A DNA stretch of 64,000 bases, from NCBI RefSeq assembly GCF_003946165.1, contig NZ_RHOI01000007.1:1-64000 (forward strand), given 5' to 3'. Positions 39,244 to 48,005 of this stretch are shown here, piece after piece. Every line of letters begins with the position of its first letter. The stretch's first letter is position 1. Origin of the DNA: Lacticaseibacillus baoqingensis. GTDB taxonomy: Bacteria > Bacillota > Bacilli > Lactobacillales > Lactobacillaceae. The translations under genes and the position numbers were made by a program. The notes under the pieces were generated by a model. The model was not told the DNA's origin. It searched no databases and worked only from the letters and a program-made list of their open reading frames with translations.

Positions 39244-40479
39244 TCAATCGCTGCTGGTGCGCAAGTCTGGTTTGGCGATCCACAACATCAAGAAGTTGAT
39301 CAACAGCAGACAAGCGGTTGAAATGAATACCACGTTATAGTCAAACAAGCCGGCTAGCGTGCCGCCTAGCAGCGACCCGAACATGTTGCCTAGGGCTTGA
39401 AAACTTTGGTTCCAAGAAAAAATCAAGCTGGTGGCAGTCGCAGGGGAGTTTTTGGTCAATAAGGTTTGGATCGTGGGGAATAATGCCCCGTCTGAGATCC
39501 CCACCAACAAGCGCAAGGCCCCTAGCGCCCAGACGCTGGTGATAAAGCCTTGCGGGAAGTAGACCAGCACTGCGAATAAGTAACCGCCGATCAACACCTT
39601 GCCGGAACCGTGATGATCCCCGTAAGCGCCTAACCGCGGGGCGGCAATGATGTTGGAGATCCCTGGCAAAGCGGCAATGATGCCTGCCACTAAGGCCACT
39701 GCGCCGTGGTTGTGCATCAGTTCCTTCACATATAAGCTGATGATCGGGGCGATGGAAGTGTTGCCTAATTGGACAAATAAGGTCGAAAACAGCAACACGA
39801 TGATCAGCCGGGGGTCTTTGAATTGGCTGAGCAATCCTCCCAGCATCCCGCCATGTTCGGCGCGCGGCTGCTTGGGGATTGGCACGAAGTCTTCTTTGAC
39901 CAAAACGGCTGAAGCGATCCCTGCTAGCGCCAAAAGGCTGGCAGTGATGAAAAAGGTGACGCGGATGGTGAACACTTCCGCTAAGATCCCGCCTAAAATC
40001 GGCCCCATCAACATCCCAGAAGTCGAGCCGGTGACTAATGTGCCCAGTGCTTGGCCGCTGTATTTGCGCGGGGTTTGTGATGCGATCAGCGCTTGGGCAT
40101 TAGAAATGTAGCCGGAAAACAAGCCTTGCAGCATGCGCAAGCCGATCAGTTCCCAAACATTGGTCGCCAAGCCCATTAAAAACATGGCAAACGCCATCCC
40201 AAAAGCCGCCCGGATCAACATGATCTTACGGCCCTTGCGGTCGGCGAGTGCGCCCCATAGCGGGGAGACGATCGCGGTGACCAAGAAGGTGGCTGCATAA
40301 ACGATGCCGCTATAAAACGAAACCTGGGCTTTGGTAAAATCGCCCAGCTCGCCAACATATAACGACATGAAGGGCATGATCTCAGAAAAAGCGACCCCGG
40401 CAATGAAGGTACATCCCCATAGGACATGGAGATTACGCCGCCAAGGGCTCGCGTTGCGCTGGTTTTCGTCCACTGTCAT
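39244..40479 (-). CDS. MFS multidrug efflux transporter
   Basis: The 411-residue protein has 12 predicted membrane helices. The MFS motif between helices 2 and 3 reads SPLWGALADRKGRKIMLI, and a matching GAYGDHHGSGKVLIGG follows helix 8. This is closest to drug:H+ antiporters of the PmrA/MdtG type. The substrate is unknown. The start is uncertain among ATG 40482, ATG 40479 and GTG 40473, because AAAGGATG overlaps the first. Transcribed alone. Confidence 0.85.
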   Translation of the reverse strand: MTVDENQRNASPWRRNLHVLWGCTFIAGVAFSEIMPFMSLYVGELGDFTKAQVSFYSGIVYAATFLVTAIVSPLWGALADRKGRKIMLIRAAFGMAFAMFLMGLATNVWELIGLRMLQGLFSGYISNAQALIASQTPRKYSGQALGTLVTGSTSGMLMGPILGGILAEVFTIRVTFFITASLLALAGIASAVLVKEDFVPIPKQPRAEHGGMLGGLLSQFKDPRLIIVLLFSTLFVQLGNTSIAPIISLYVKELMHNHGAVALVAGIIAALPGISNIIAAPRLGAYGDHHGSGKVLIGGYLFAVLVYFPQGFITSVWALGALRLLVGISDGALFPTIQTLLTKNSPATATSLIFSWNQSFQALGNMFGSLLGGTLAGLFDYNVVFISTACLLLINFLMLWIAKPDLRTSSD

Positions 40480-40582
40480 CATCCTTTCTCGTGACCGCAC
40501 ACGCTTTCAATATGCGCCCAAATTATGAAGAAATTATGAAATTTATCGGTGTAGGCGCAAAAACGTCGGAGGCTAAGCGCAC

Positions 40583-40635
40583 AACAAAACACCCGTGGGC
40601 GGCGATTTCAGGGAAAAATCGTCGCCCACGGGTGG
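40583..40635 (-). terminator. Terminator of the SPFH gene
   Basis: CACCCGTGGGC and GCCCACGGGTG pair with the inner GCGATTT/AAATCGT. On the minus strand the stem is followed by TTTTGTTGTG. Confidence 0.75.
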
Positions 40636-40680
40636 TGACACTAGCCGAAACAGCCGCATTCGGCGAATCGTGATCAAAAG

Positions 40681-41616
40681 TCAAGCATGCGGCGCTGGTT
40701 TGGTCGCTTGCGTGTGGGCCAATACTTGGCCGACGGCTGGTAGTTGGCCCAGTGAATCCACGGCAGTACTTGGCAAGACCACCGTGTTGCTGTCGCCTTT
40801 GGCCAGCTCTTCTAAAGCTTCAATGTTCTTATATTGCAGGTATAAGTCGCCATTGTTTTGCAAGCCGGCATTGATCGAGTTGATCTGGTCTTTGACCGCA
40901 TCGGCAAACAGCCGTTGCGATTCGGCCCGCCCTTGGGCTTGGAGGATCTGCGTTTGTTTGTTGGCTTCAGCTTCCAAAATGGCGGCTTGTTTTTCCCCTT
41001 CAGCTTTGGCGATGGCCGCTTGTTTGTGGCCTTCAGCCTCCATGATATTGGCTTCTTTTTCCCGGCTGGCGCGTAATAGCTTGTTCATCGAATCTTGGAT
41101 CGTGGTATCGACTTGGATAGAGTCGATGTTGACGCGGTCCACATTCAGCCCATACCCCGCGGTGGTTTCGGCGATTTGGGTAAACAGCGTTTGATTAATG
41201 GTTTCGGTGCCGTTCAACACGTCATTGAGATCCATGTTGCCAATGATCCCCCGTAAGTTGGCCCGGGTGTCTTGCACCATCGACAGCACGGAATCTTTAT
41301 TTTGATAAACATAGGCATTCACATTGGTGATATGATACTTCAGCGTTTCTGAAATACGCACGACCACGTTGTCTTTGGTGATCACTTCTTGTTCATCTAC
41401 TTTTAACGGGATCTGTTTCATGTTGACGATTTCGGTGATGCGATAAATCAGGGGCGGCACCACGTGAAAGCCGGGTTCTAGAGTTTGAACATATTTCCCC
41501 AACCGTTCCACGATCCCCACTTCCCCAGTATGGATGATCGCGACACTGGTCAACAACATGACCAATAGTGCCAAAATCACCAAGACAACGATGATGCCGA
41601 TAATGATCCCAAACAT
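40681..41616 (-). CDS. SPFH/Band 7 (stomatin-like) membrane protein
   Basis: The 311-residue protein has an N-terminal membrane helix (about residues 1-27), an SPFH domain (about 28-190, IIHTGEVGIVERLGKYVQTL) and an Ala/Glu-rich coiled coil (about 195-245). It probably assembles into membrane microdomain scaffolds, as stomatin/QmcA proteins do. The small NfeD-like gene sits 31 bases upstream, the normal partner arrangement. AAGGAGGAAAAA precedes the ATG. Confidence 0.9.
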   Translation of the reverse strand: MFGIIIGIIVVLVILALLVMLLTSVAIIHTGEVGIVERLGKYVQTLEPGFHVVPPLIYRITEIVNMKQIPLKVDEQEVITKDNVVVRISETLKYHITNVNAYVYQNKDSVLSMVQDTRANLRGIIGNMDLNDVLNGTETINQTLFTQIAETTAGYGLNVDRVNIDSIQVDTTIQDSMNKLLRASREKEANIMEAEGHKQAAIAKAEGEKQAAILEAEANKQTQILQAQGRAESQRLFADAVKDQINSINAGLQNNGDLYLQYKNIEALEELAKGDSNTVVLPSTAVDSLGQLPAVGQVLAHTQATKPAPHA

Positions 41617-41647
41617 GATTTTTCCTCCTTCAAGCCCAAACGCACGC

Positions 41648-41839
41648 TTAATACTGCAAGGGCGCTTTTGGTGCTTGCACCTTCAGCCCTAAGGCATCCG
41701 CTGCGACGATGCAGACGACGGCGCCAGGTTGACTGTGATCTAAAACGCGATAGTGATAATGGATCCCATACAGCGTGATCATGCCGGTAGGAACCGTCGT
41801 CAGCGTGAAGCATGTGCCGATCAACCGATCATCTAACAA
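41648..41839 (-). CDS. Small NfeD-like OB-fold protein
   Basis: The 63-residue protein (LIGTCFTLTTVPTGMITLYG onward) resembles only the C-terminal OB domain of NfeD, without the membrane helices. NfeD proteins pair with SPFH proteins, and this gene precedes one. The start is TTG 41839, because AGGAGG lies seven bases upstream; the earlier ATG at 41863 lies before that site. The assignment rests on size, context and weak pattern, so it is moderate. Confidence 0.6.
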   Translation of the reverse strand: MLDDRLIGTCFTLTTVPTGMITLYGIHYHYRVLDHSQPGAVVCIVAADALGLKVQAPKAPLQY

Positions 41840-41889
41840 ACAGGCACCTCCTGACAAAAGCATGTGATATCAATAACAGCTTCATGCTC

Positions 41890-41918
41890 ATTCTATACGT
41901 TCGCGCGCCTTGAAACAA
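41890..41918 (-). promoter_or_regulatory. Promoter of the NfeD-SPFH pair
   Basis: On the minus strand TTGTTT, 17 bases, TAGAAT, about 50 bases before the TTG start. Confidence 0.6.
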
Positions 41919-42034
41919 TCATCACCGCCTTGATTGTAACCGGAACCATCGCCGCGGGGGAAGTGACAATTTTGACACCTGCGCCGCAAGCCTAGCAAGA
42001 TTTGATAGAATAGATAAGCAGTGGAGGTGAGGAC

Positions 42035-42760
42035 ATGCGGAAAAAACGGCCGATCTATGCAGAAACATATGCGCGCCGCCAGCGCGCTTTGGTCATCGCC
42101 GCGCTGGTGGTACTATTGGCTGCTTTAGGCGGCGGGTGGTATTTTTGGCAGCGCAATCCGCGGCCCAGTCCTCGGCGCTATCCGGTGATGGGGGTGCGCT
42201 TGGACCAATCCAGTGATTACTTAGACGCAACGCAATTACAAAGCGGCGGGGCCAAGTTTGTCTATCTCAAAGCGACCCAAGGGGCCAGCTTTAGTGATGA
42301 CCATTTTGCCACCAACTATCAGCGCACAGAAGGCTTGAAAGTCGGCGTCTATCATTATTTCAGCTTTGATTCCACCCCGGCGCAACAAGCGGCGAATTTC
42401 AACACCACTGTCGGCGACAATAGCGGGTCGCTGCCGATCGGCATTGAGCTGGTGTATTACGATCAATATGCCAAACACCCGCCGCAAGCGCAAATCGTGC
42501 AAGCGCGCCTGCGCCAATTGATCACCGCCTTTAACGCCAAGTATCATCAAGGGGTGGTGTTAATGGGGACTCCGCAAGCATTGGCCACGGTCAAACCCGT
42601 CGCGCCGCAAAGCCCCCGCTGGGTGATCTCGCCAAAACGGCCCAAGCACGGGGCATTTTGGCAATATGCAACCGCGCCGCTGCCTGCTGGCCGCCGCCAG
42701 CAGCAATTTGCCAGTGCCGTATTTCTCGGTTCTCGCCAGGCTTTTGCCCGGCTGCCGTGA
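42035..42760 (+). CDS. GH25 lysozyme-like membrane protein, altered active site
   Basis: The 241-residue protein has an N-terminal membrane helix (about residues 21-41) and an extracellular GH25 (muramidase) fold: FVYLKATQGASFSD, GVYHYFSF and a C-terminal FWQYAT. The catalytic DxE motif is changed to IGIELVYYD (Asp lost, Glu kept), and the first-strand GxDxS motif reads GVRLDQSS. Hydrolase activity is therefore doubtful; it may bind peptidoglycan. GTGGAGGTGAGG lies upstream. The YxeA-like gene starts 23 bases later. Confidence 0.8.
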   Translation: MRKKRPIYAETYARRQRALVIAALVVLLAALGGGWYFWQRNPRPSPRRYPVMGVRLDQSSDYLDATQLQSGGAKFVYLKATQGASFSDDHFATNYQRTEGLKVGVYHYFSFDSTPAQQAANFNTTVGDNSGSLPIGIELVYYDQYAKHPPQAQIVQARLRQLITAFNAKYHQGVVLMGTPQALATVKPVAPQSPRWVISPKRPKHGAFWQYATAPLPAGRRQQQFASAVFLGSRQAFARLP

Positions 42761-42782
42761 CCAGAAGATGAGGTGAATAATA

Positions 42783-43148
42783 GTGAAACGATTCTTGATC
42801 GGCTTGGTCGTCTTATTAGTGTTGATCTTTGGCGGTTTGAAATTATATGCCATCACCAATTATGGCGGCACCACTTACTACACTAAGATCACCACTACCG
42901 GGACTAAAATCGCCCCGCATGATGCCAATGGCAACGTGCATCTCGATTACCGTTATGAACAAACGGGCTATGATGAAAATGGCCGGGCCCAATCATTGAC
43001 TTTTAATGCCAACAAGGCGCGTCCCTTGCGGCAACAGGCGTATCTCAAATTAACGTATAACGACAAAAAAGGCGTTACCAGCTGGGAAGCGGTAAGCGCC
43101 ACAGATGTCCCTAAAAAAGCACTGACGAAACTAGCGGCCCAGCCTTAA
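42783..43148 (+). CDS. YxeA-family protein
   Basis: The 121-residue protein has an N-terminal signal or anchor helix (KRFLIGLVVLLVLIFGGLKL) and a beta-rich YxeA (DUF1093) domain with TTYYTKI and LDYRYEQTGYDENG. These small exported proteins are OB-fold-like, with no known activity. The start is GTG 42783 with GAGGTGA upstream. Probably co-transcribed with the GH25-like gene. Confidence 0.85.
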   Translation: MKRFLIGLVVLLVLIFGGLKLYAITNYGGTTYYTKITTTGTKIAPHDANGNVHLDYRYEQTGYDENGRAQSLTFNANKARPLRQQAYLKLTYNDKKGVTSWEAVSATDVPKKALTKLAAQP

Positions 43149-43151
43149 ACG

Positions 43152-43193
43152 GCCAACCCCGCTGCGCGTTTTTGCGCCTAGAGGGGTTGGCCG
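43152..43193. terminator. Convergent terminator hairpin
   Basis: GGCCAACCCC and GGGGTTGGCC pair, with an inner GCGC/GCGC. No T run follows, so termination strength is uncertain. Confidence 0.55.
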
Positions 43194-43208
43194 CTCAAGC
43201 AAGCCAGG

Positions 43209-43589
43209 CTACTCGTCGCTGGTGGAAAGGGGTTGGTCAGTTTCAGGCGTTAAGATCCGATAAATCGCATCTTCAGCTTCATCGTAAACAGACTCAGGCC
43301 CATTAGGACCGCAAGTGACGATCAGCTGATAGCCATAGTGGTCGAGGAAAGTCAGTTTCTCAGTCGTGATCCCAGTGACTTGTCCAGGCAGCGTGCGCCC
43401 ATCGATCTTGATCGTCAACTCGGGGCTGATACTGAGCTGATGGCTTTTATTGGTTTGTTCGTCAAGAAACCCGTATTGACCCGTGTAAGTTTGGGCCAAG
43501 TCAAGGACCGGGTCGTGTTGGGGTTGACGGGGATGATGTTCGACCATTTGTGTCAGCACCCGCATGAAATCGTGAAAACGTGTCGCCAT
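43209..43589 (-). CDS. DUF4828 domain protein
   Basis: The 126-residue protein is of a family restricted largely to lactobacilli. The core YTGQYGFLDEQTNKSHQLSI and LTIKIDGRTLPGQV suggests a small beta-barrel. It has no signal peptide. GAGGAGG precedes the ATG. It is divergent from the oxidoreductase gene at 43726. The function is unknown. Confidence 0.75.
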   Translation of the reverse strand: MATRFHDFMRVLTQMVEHHPRQPQHDPVLDLAQTYTGQYGFLDEQTNKSHQLSISPELTIKIDGRTLPGQVTGITTEKLTFLDHYGYQLIVTCGPNGPESVYDEAEDAIYRILTPETDQPLSTSDE

Positions 43590-43725
43590 CTGCTTGCCTC
43601 CTCATGCTTTATGCCAATCATAGCACGAACGGCCAAAGGGGTGAACCAGTTGCCTACTGCTTTTTGCTAACATAATTGTTATGATTGAGACAAAGCGATG
43701 ACGAATGTGAGGAGGATGCGACATT

Positions 43726-44706
43726 ATGTTGAAACTTGGTATCATTGGCACCAATTGGATCTCGCGACAATTCGTTGAAGCGGCAGCAGCAAGCGGCCAA
43801 TATCAACTGACAGCAGTTTATTCGCGCCGTGAAGCCACCGCCCAAGCGTTTATTGCCAAGACCCAGCCGGCTGCTGCGTATACCAGCATGGCCGCATTTT
43901 TGGCGAGTGATTGTGAGGTCGTTTATATCGCCAGCCCCAACAGCTTGCATGCCCAACAAGCCGCAGCGGCGATCCAAGCAGACAAGCATGTGCTCGTTGA
44001 AAAACCGTTGGTGACCCATCCCCAACAATTGCAGGTGCTCAACGATGCATTGGCAAAACATCCGCAGGTGATGGTTTTTGAAGCGGCACGGCATTTGTAT
44101 GATCCCAATTTTCAAGTCGTTGCCGACTACTTAAAAACGCATCAAGTGACTGGGGCGAGCTTAGGGTATATGAAGTATTCCTCACGCTATGATGCTTATT
44201 TGGCAGGCAAGCAGCCGAATATTTTTTCGCCGCAGTTTGCTGGCGGGGCGTTGATGGATCTGGGGATCTACTTGGTTTATGCGGCGGTGGCTTGGTTTGG
44301 GATGCCGCAAAAAGCGGTGTATTTGCCTCAAATGTTAGCCAGCGGCGTCGATGGCGATGGCGTGGCCCAGCTTGATTATGGCGCGTTTGACGTGGTGTTG
44401 CGCATGGGTAAAACCAGTAATTCAACGGCGCAATCTGAAGTGTATTTTGGCCCAGACACCATCGCATTTGACTCCCCAGGCGAATTTACCGCGCTGCGCT
44501 TGCAAACGCCCAAGCAATCCACTGATTTATGGCAGTACCATGCGGCCAACCCGATGGCAGAAGAAGCCGCGTATTTTGCCCAGGCTTTGCGCCACAACAA
44601 TCGGGCGGCTTTCAGCCAGCAATGGGCGCTGGCACAAAACGTGCATGCGCTCATGGGTGAATTGCGCCAAAGCGCTGGGATTCATTTTGACGATGATCCA
44701 GAATAG
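43726..44706 (+). CDS. Gfo/Idh/MocA family oxidoreductase
   Basis: The 326-residue NAD(P)-dependent dehydrogenase has the Rossmann motif LGIIGTNWISRQF at the N-terminus. DKHVLVEKPLVTH holds the EKP motif with the conserved Lys, and GGALMDLGIYLVYAA lies in the C-terminal domain. In contrast to the paralogue at 3499-4476, EKP is intact. The substrate is unknown. GGAGGATG precedes the ATG. The helicase gene follows 11 bases later. Confidence 0.88.
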   Translation: MLKLGIIGTNWISRQFVEAAAASGQYQLTAVYSRREATAQAFIAKTQPAAAYTSMAAFLASDCEVVYIASPNSLHAQQAAAAIQADKHVLVEKPLVTHPQQLQVLNDALAKHPQVMVFEAARHLYDPNFQVVADYLKTHQVTGASLGYMKYSSRYDAYLAGKQPNIFSPQFAGGALMDLGIYLVYAAVAWFGMPQKAVYLPQMLASGVDGDGVAQLDYGAFDVVLRMGKTSNSTAQSEVYFGPDTIAFDSPGEFTALRLQTPKQSTDLWQYHAANPMAEEAAYFAQALRHNNRAAFSQQWALAQNVHALMGELRQSAGIHFDDDPE

Positions 44707-44717
44707 GAGATTAAAAT

Positions 44718-46007
44718 TTGATTGCAGAACCTTTTCAAGCTTTATGGACCGCTGCGGGGTTTACCGCGCAGACTTTGATCCAAGAAGCGGTGTACCAACC
44801 ACTGAAAACTGACCAAAACGTGATCGGCTTGGCGCCAACAGGCTCCGGCAAGACCTTGGCATTTGGGCTGCCGCTGTTGGAAAAGCTGGTGCCAGGAGAT
44901 GGGATCCAGTTATTGATCTTATCCCCTTCCCAAGAATTGGCGATCCAAACCCGCAATGTGCTGCAGCCGTATGCTAAAGCCGTGAATATGCGGGTGACCG
45001 GGGTGACGGGCAATGCCAATGTCAAACGGCAAAAAGAACAGCTGAAACAACATCCAGAAGTGATCGTCGGCACCGCTGGGCGTTTGGTGGAATTGGCCAA
45101 TGCCGGGACGTTGAAGCTGCACACGCTGCAAACGATCATCGTGGATGAAGCGGATGAATTGTTGCGCGATCCTGGTTTAGATCAAGTGCGGGCGTTGACG
45201 ATGGCAGCGCCGGCTGATGTGCAAATGGGCTTTTTTTCTGCGACTGCCAGTCCCATGTTTGATCAATTGGATCAATGGTTTGGTATCGACGCGACGCGCA
45301 TTGATGTGCGCGCATTAGACCACACGCAAGGGGCCGTGCAGCATTTGTTTGTGCAAACCGACAACGCCCATCGCGTGGAGTGGCTGCGGAGTTTGGCGCA
45401 TTTAGATCATTTTCAAGCGCTGGTATTTTTCAACAATAATGGCACGCTGGAAAAAGTGGCAGGGATCTTACATCATCAAGCCGTCAAATTTGCGGTGTTA
45501 TCCCGCAATGACCGCTCGACGACGCGCGCCAATGCGTTGGCGGCTTTTCGCAAGCACAAGGTCACCTTGTTATTGGTGACTGATCTGGCCGGGCGGGGAC
45601 TGGACCTCAAAAAACTGCCGGCGGTGATCAATTATGCGGCGCCTAAGCGCGCGGAAGCCTACATTCACCGCGCAGGGCGGACAGGGCGCATGGGCGCAAG
45701 CGGCTATGTGATTACGCTAGGCGATGACCACGATCGGCGCGATTTGAAGAAGCTGGTGCCGCAATACGCCATCCAGCGCGGTTATTTGGTTGACGGGCAG
45801 CTCACCACAGTCGCGCCAAAGGCCGAAGCTGCGCCAGCTGTACCAGCAGCGTCTGCGGCACCGGCACCGGCGAAAACGCCAACGACTTCGGCAAGGCCAA
45901 AACCAAAGGCCAAAGCGGCCACCGCCGTGGCACCTGATAAACCAAAGCATAAGAAAAAGCGGCTGCGCGACCAAAAGAACAAAGGCAAGCGCAAACCGCG
46001 GGGGTAA
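44718..46007 (+). CDS. DEAD-box RNA helicase
   Basis: The 429-residue helicase has motif I PTGSGKTLAFGLPL, motif Ia SPSQELAIQ, motif II VDEADELL, motif III SAT and motif VI YIHRAGRTGRMG. A C-terminal tail from about residue 362 is rich in Ala, Pro and Lys and very basic at the end (KKKRLRDQKNKGKRKPRG), likely for RNA binding. It is probably a CshA/CshB/YfmL-like enzyme of ribosome assembly or mRNA decay. The start is TTG 44718 with AGGAG nine bases upstream. Confidence 0.92.
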   Translation: MIAEPFQALWTAAGFTAQTLIQEAVYQPLKTDQNVIGLAPTGSGKTLAFGLPLLEKLVPGDGIQLLILSPSQELAIQTRNVLQPYAKAVNMRVTGVTGNANVKRQKEQLKQHPEVIVGTAGRLVELANAGTLKLHTLQTIIVDEADELLRDPGLDQVRALTMAAPADVQMGFFSATASPMFDQLDQWFGIDATRIDVRALDHTQGAVQHLFVQTDNAHRVEWLRSLAHLDHFQALVFFNNNGTLEKVAGILHHQAVKFAVLSRNDRSTTRANALAAFRKHKVTLLLVTDLAGRGLDLKKLPAVINYAAPKRAEAYIHRAGRTGRMGASGYVITLGDDHDRRDLKKLVPQYAIQRGYLVDGQLTTVAPKAEAAPAVPAASAAPAPAKTPTTSARPKPKAKAATAVAPDKPKHKKKRLRDQKNKGKRKPRG

Positions 46008-46028
46008 TCGCGCAAAGGGGGAACAACG

Positions 46029-46454
46029 ATGAAGGTCACACACACACTGCACGTACCGGCGGCGTATTTATACACTAAAGTCGTCGATTCAGCATTGTAT
46101 GATATCAAACAAAATACCGGCGAGCAGCTCAAGCCCGGCCAGTTATTAGGGTATGAGTACCAAAAACCAATGGCGAACGGGAAATTGCGCGCGCGGGTGA
46201 AGATCACGGCGAATGTGATCAATCGCCAATATGGCTTCCAAACTGAATCAAGCGGCGGTACTTACCGCATCAACTATGAGCTGCAAGAGACGCAAGATGG
46301 CGGGGTCGTGGTGACCTATACCGAAGACAGTCACTTCAACTCGACTTTGCGAGAATGGAATCAAAAGCTCATGATGCTGTTATTGGGGCATGGCCGCAAG
46401 CGGCAGCTGATCGGCATGTTAGATGCGATCGAAAAAGGCTATACCACTACTTGA
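46029..46454 (+). CDS. DUF3284 domain protein
   Basis: The 141-residue cytoplasmic protein is of a family common in lactobacilli and streptococci. Its fold is probably START/SRPBCC-like, judging from the alternating beta strands (KVTHTLHVPAAYLYTKV, YRINYELQE, VVVTYTEDS) and a long C-terminal helix. The function is unknown. AAGGGGG lies ahead of the ATG, 21 bases after the helicase, so probably the same operon. Confidence 0.8.
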   Translation: MKVTHTLHVPAAYLYTKVVDSALYDIKQNTGEQLKPGQLLGYEYQKPMANGKLRARVKITANVINRQYGFQTESSGGTYRINYELQETQDGGVVVTYTEDSHFNSTLREWNQKLMMLLLGHGRKRQLIGMLDAIEKGYTTT

Positions 46455-46458
46455 AGCG

Positions 46459-46487
46459 TTGCGTCCGGCTTGAAGATTACGTATAAT
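46459..46487 (+). promoter_or_regulatory. tRNA-Arg promoter
   Basis: TTGCGT, 17 bases, then a perfect TATAAT, ending 10 bases before the tRNA. Confidence 0.85.
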
Positions 46488-46497
46488 AAATGGGTCT

Positions 46498-46571
46498 GCA
46501 ATGGTAGCTCACCTGGATAGAGCAATGGTTTCCTAAACCATAGGTAGAGAGTTCGAGTCTCTCCCGTTGCA
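46498..46571 (+). tRNA. tRNA-Arg (anticodon CCT)
   Basis: The cloverleaf is complete. The acceptor stem is GCAATGG/CCGTTGC with one G-U. The D arm is GCTC/GAGC and the anticodon stem is ATGGT/ACCAT, enclosing loop TTCCTAA with anticodon CCT (reads AGG). The T arm is GAGAG-TTCGAGT-CTCTC and the discriminator base is A. The 3' CCA is not encoded. Genes of this tRNA are common phage integration sites, but no integrase or repeat of the 3' end is seen here. Confidence 0.97.
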
Positions 46572-46584
46572 TCAAGCCCTAATC

Positions 46585-46620
46585 AACACCCGCAATGCTG
46601 AGCAAGCAGTTGCGGGTGTT
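46585..46620 (+). terminator. Terminator after tRNA-Arg
   Basis: ACACCCGCAA and TTGCGGGTGT pair, with an inner TGCT/AGCA, followed by TTGCGTTT. Confidence 0.8.
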
Positions 46621-46731
46621 TGCGTTTAGCCAAAAGTGAAGGCTTATTTAATTTTGCAACAAACCCTGCTGCCGGCAAGCGGCGCTGGTTATACTGGCAT
46701 TAGGGCATGCCTTTTGGCGGGTGATCGCGTC

Positions 46732-46769
46732 AAAAAAGCCTTGCCATCAGGTTACGATGTCAAGGCTTT
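46732..46769 (-). terminator. Terminator of the DsrE-like gene
   Basis: On the minus strand AAAGCCTTG and CAAGGCTTT pair, followed by a T run. An inner CAT/ATG pair extends the stem. Confidence 0.8.
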
Positions 46770-46791
46770 GCGGTGAGGTGAAATCAGACGC

Positions 46792-47121
46792 TCACGGTTT
46801 GATGTAGGCGAAACCGTGGTGTTGGCGTTGCGCAAGTTCCACGACGCCAGAAGGAACGATGGTGATGCCGTCTTGTAGTTGGCTTTTTTCGATCTGGTGT
46901 TGGCGCATGGAGTTGGCACAAACGGCAATATTGACCGTACGGGCAAGCAGCGACAAGTCGATTTCGGAGTCGACAGTCGCATCTTTCACGGCCGCGCCGT
47001 TGATCAAGACTTCCAAAGTGCTGTTGTCGCTTTGGGCTTGGAGCCAGTCGTTGAAGTGTTGCACGTTGCTCAGTAATGTCGGCCAGCTGGCTGACGCGTC
47101 GATATGGAAGATCACATTCAT
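46792..47121 (-). CDS. DsrE/DsrF-like family protein
   Basis: The 109-residue protein is of the DsrE/YchN-like fold: MNVIFHIDASASWPTLLSNV, LEVLINGAAVKDA and the segment NIAVCANSMRQHQI, where Cys is the candidate active thiol. Related proteins move sulfur or sense redox state. AGCAGGGGGAAA lies upstream of ATG 47121; longer readings lie in a region without a start signal. Transcribed alone. Confidence 0.85.
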   Translation of the reverse strand: MNVIFHIDASASWPTLLSNVQHFNDWLQAQSDNSTLEVLINGAAVKDATVDSEIDLSLLARTVNIAVCANSMRQHQIEKSQLQDGITIVPSGVVELAQRQHHGFAYIKP

Positions 47122-47240
47122 GTCTAGTTTCCCCCTGCTTGATTTACCTCTGTTATAGCATAAACTTGGTGCAATTAAACCAATTAATTCAATAAAAAAA
47201 GAAAAATCGTTGCAATTTTGATTCAAAAAAGGAGCCTGAC

Positions 47241-47930
47241 ATGACAGTATTTTTAACGACGGTCGGGGCCACGTTAACCATTCTGCTGCTTGGCAGCAGC
47301 GGGTTATCTTGGTTGAATGACGCCACGGTGCGCAGGGTGGTGGCGCGCACCGGCAAGGCCAATAGCGACTTGTGGTTGATGAAACCGGGAATTTTTGTTC
47401 ATGAAGGGCTGCATGCGCTGGTGGGGTGGTTATTTGGCCTGAAGGTGACCAGCTTTTCCTTGCGTCCGGATGTGCGCCAACAGTCAGCGGCCCATGTGGG
47501 GTTTGCCTATGATCGGCGATCTTGGCGGCAGCGCTTGGGGGTGTTGTTTGCTGCTGGAGCACCGCTTTGGGGGATCGGAGCCATCGAGTTGATCATCGGC
47601 AAGCGGGCATGGTTTGCGCAGGTGAGTTGGACGGCGCTGGCACCGGCAGCCTTGCAGCCAGATTGGCCATGGGTGTTGGGGTGGCTGCTGATGACGGTTT
47701 TGTTGACTTTTGGCGCGAGTTTGTCGCGGCAAGACCGGCGGAATTTTTGGGTCGGCTTGCCCCTGCTGGCGCTGCTATTGAGCGGTGCTTTTGGTTTGCT
47801 GTGGTGGCTGGCGCCGCTGTGGCTGATCAGCTGGACCAAACTTAACACCTTGTTAGCGCTGGTGTTGTTGGTGATGGCTGGGATCGCTGGAGGCGTTTTT
47901 TTGATCGTCAGCAGCTTGACCAGGCTTTGA
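47241..47930 (+). CDS. Membrane metalloprotease-like protein (HExxH)
   Basis: The 229-residue protein has five to six hydrophobic segments. FVHEGLHALVGWLFGLKV (about residues 52-69) contains HEGLH, an HExxH zinc motif inside a membrane-like segment, as in the M50-like group of intramembrane proteases and their relatives. A clear third ligand motif is not seen. The substrate is unknown. AAAAAGGAG precedes the ATG. Divergent from the DsrE-like gene. Confidence 0.7.
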   Translation: MTVFLTTVGATLTILLLGSSGLSWLNDATVRRVVARTGKANSDLWLMKPGIFVHEGLHALVGWLFGLKVTSFSLRPDVRQQSAAHVGFAYDRRSWRQRLGVLFAAGAPLWGIGAIELIIGKRAWFAQVSWTALAPAALQPDWPWVLGWLLMTVLLTFGASLSRQDRRNFWVGLPLLALLLSGAFGLLWWLAPLWLISWTKLNTLLALVLLVMAGIAGGVFLIVSSLTRL

Positions 47931-48005
47931 ATTGCATTTCAGGTAAGCATTTCGTTATGATTAAGATAAGGCGAAAGCCTAATCTAAAATCAGGAGGTGT
48001 TTACG

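Noticed and set aside
41969-41974. TTGACA as -35 of the GH25-like gene
   Set aside because: No -10 lies 16-18 bases downstream; the only -10-like element is 28 bases away.
46498-46571. Phage attachment site at tRNA-Arg
   Set aside because: No integrase and no duplicated tRNA 3' end within the window.
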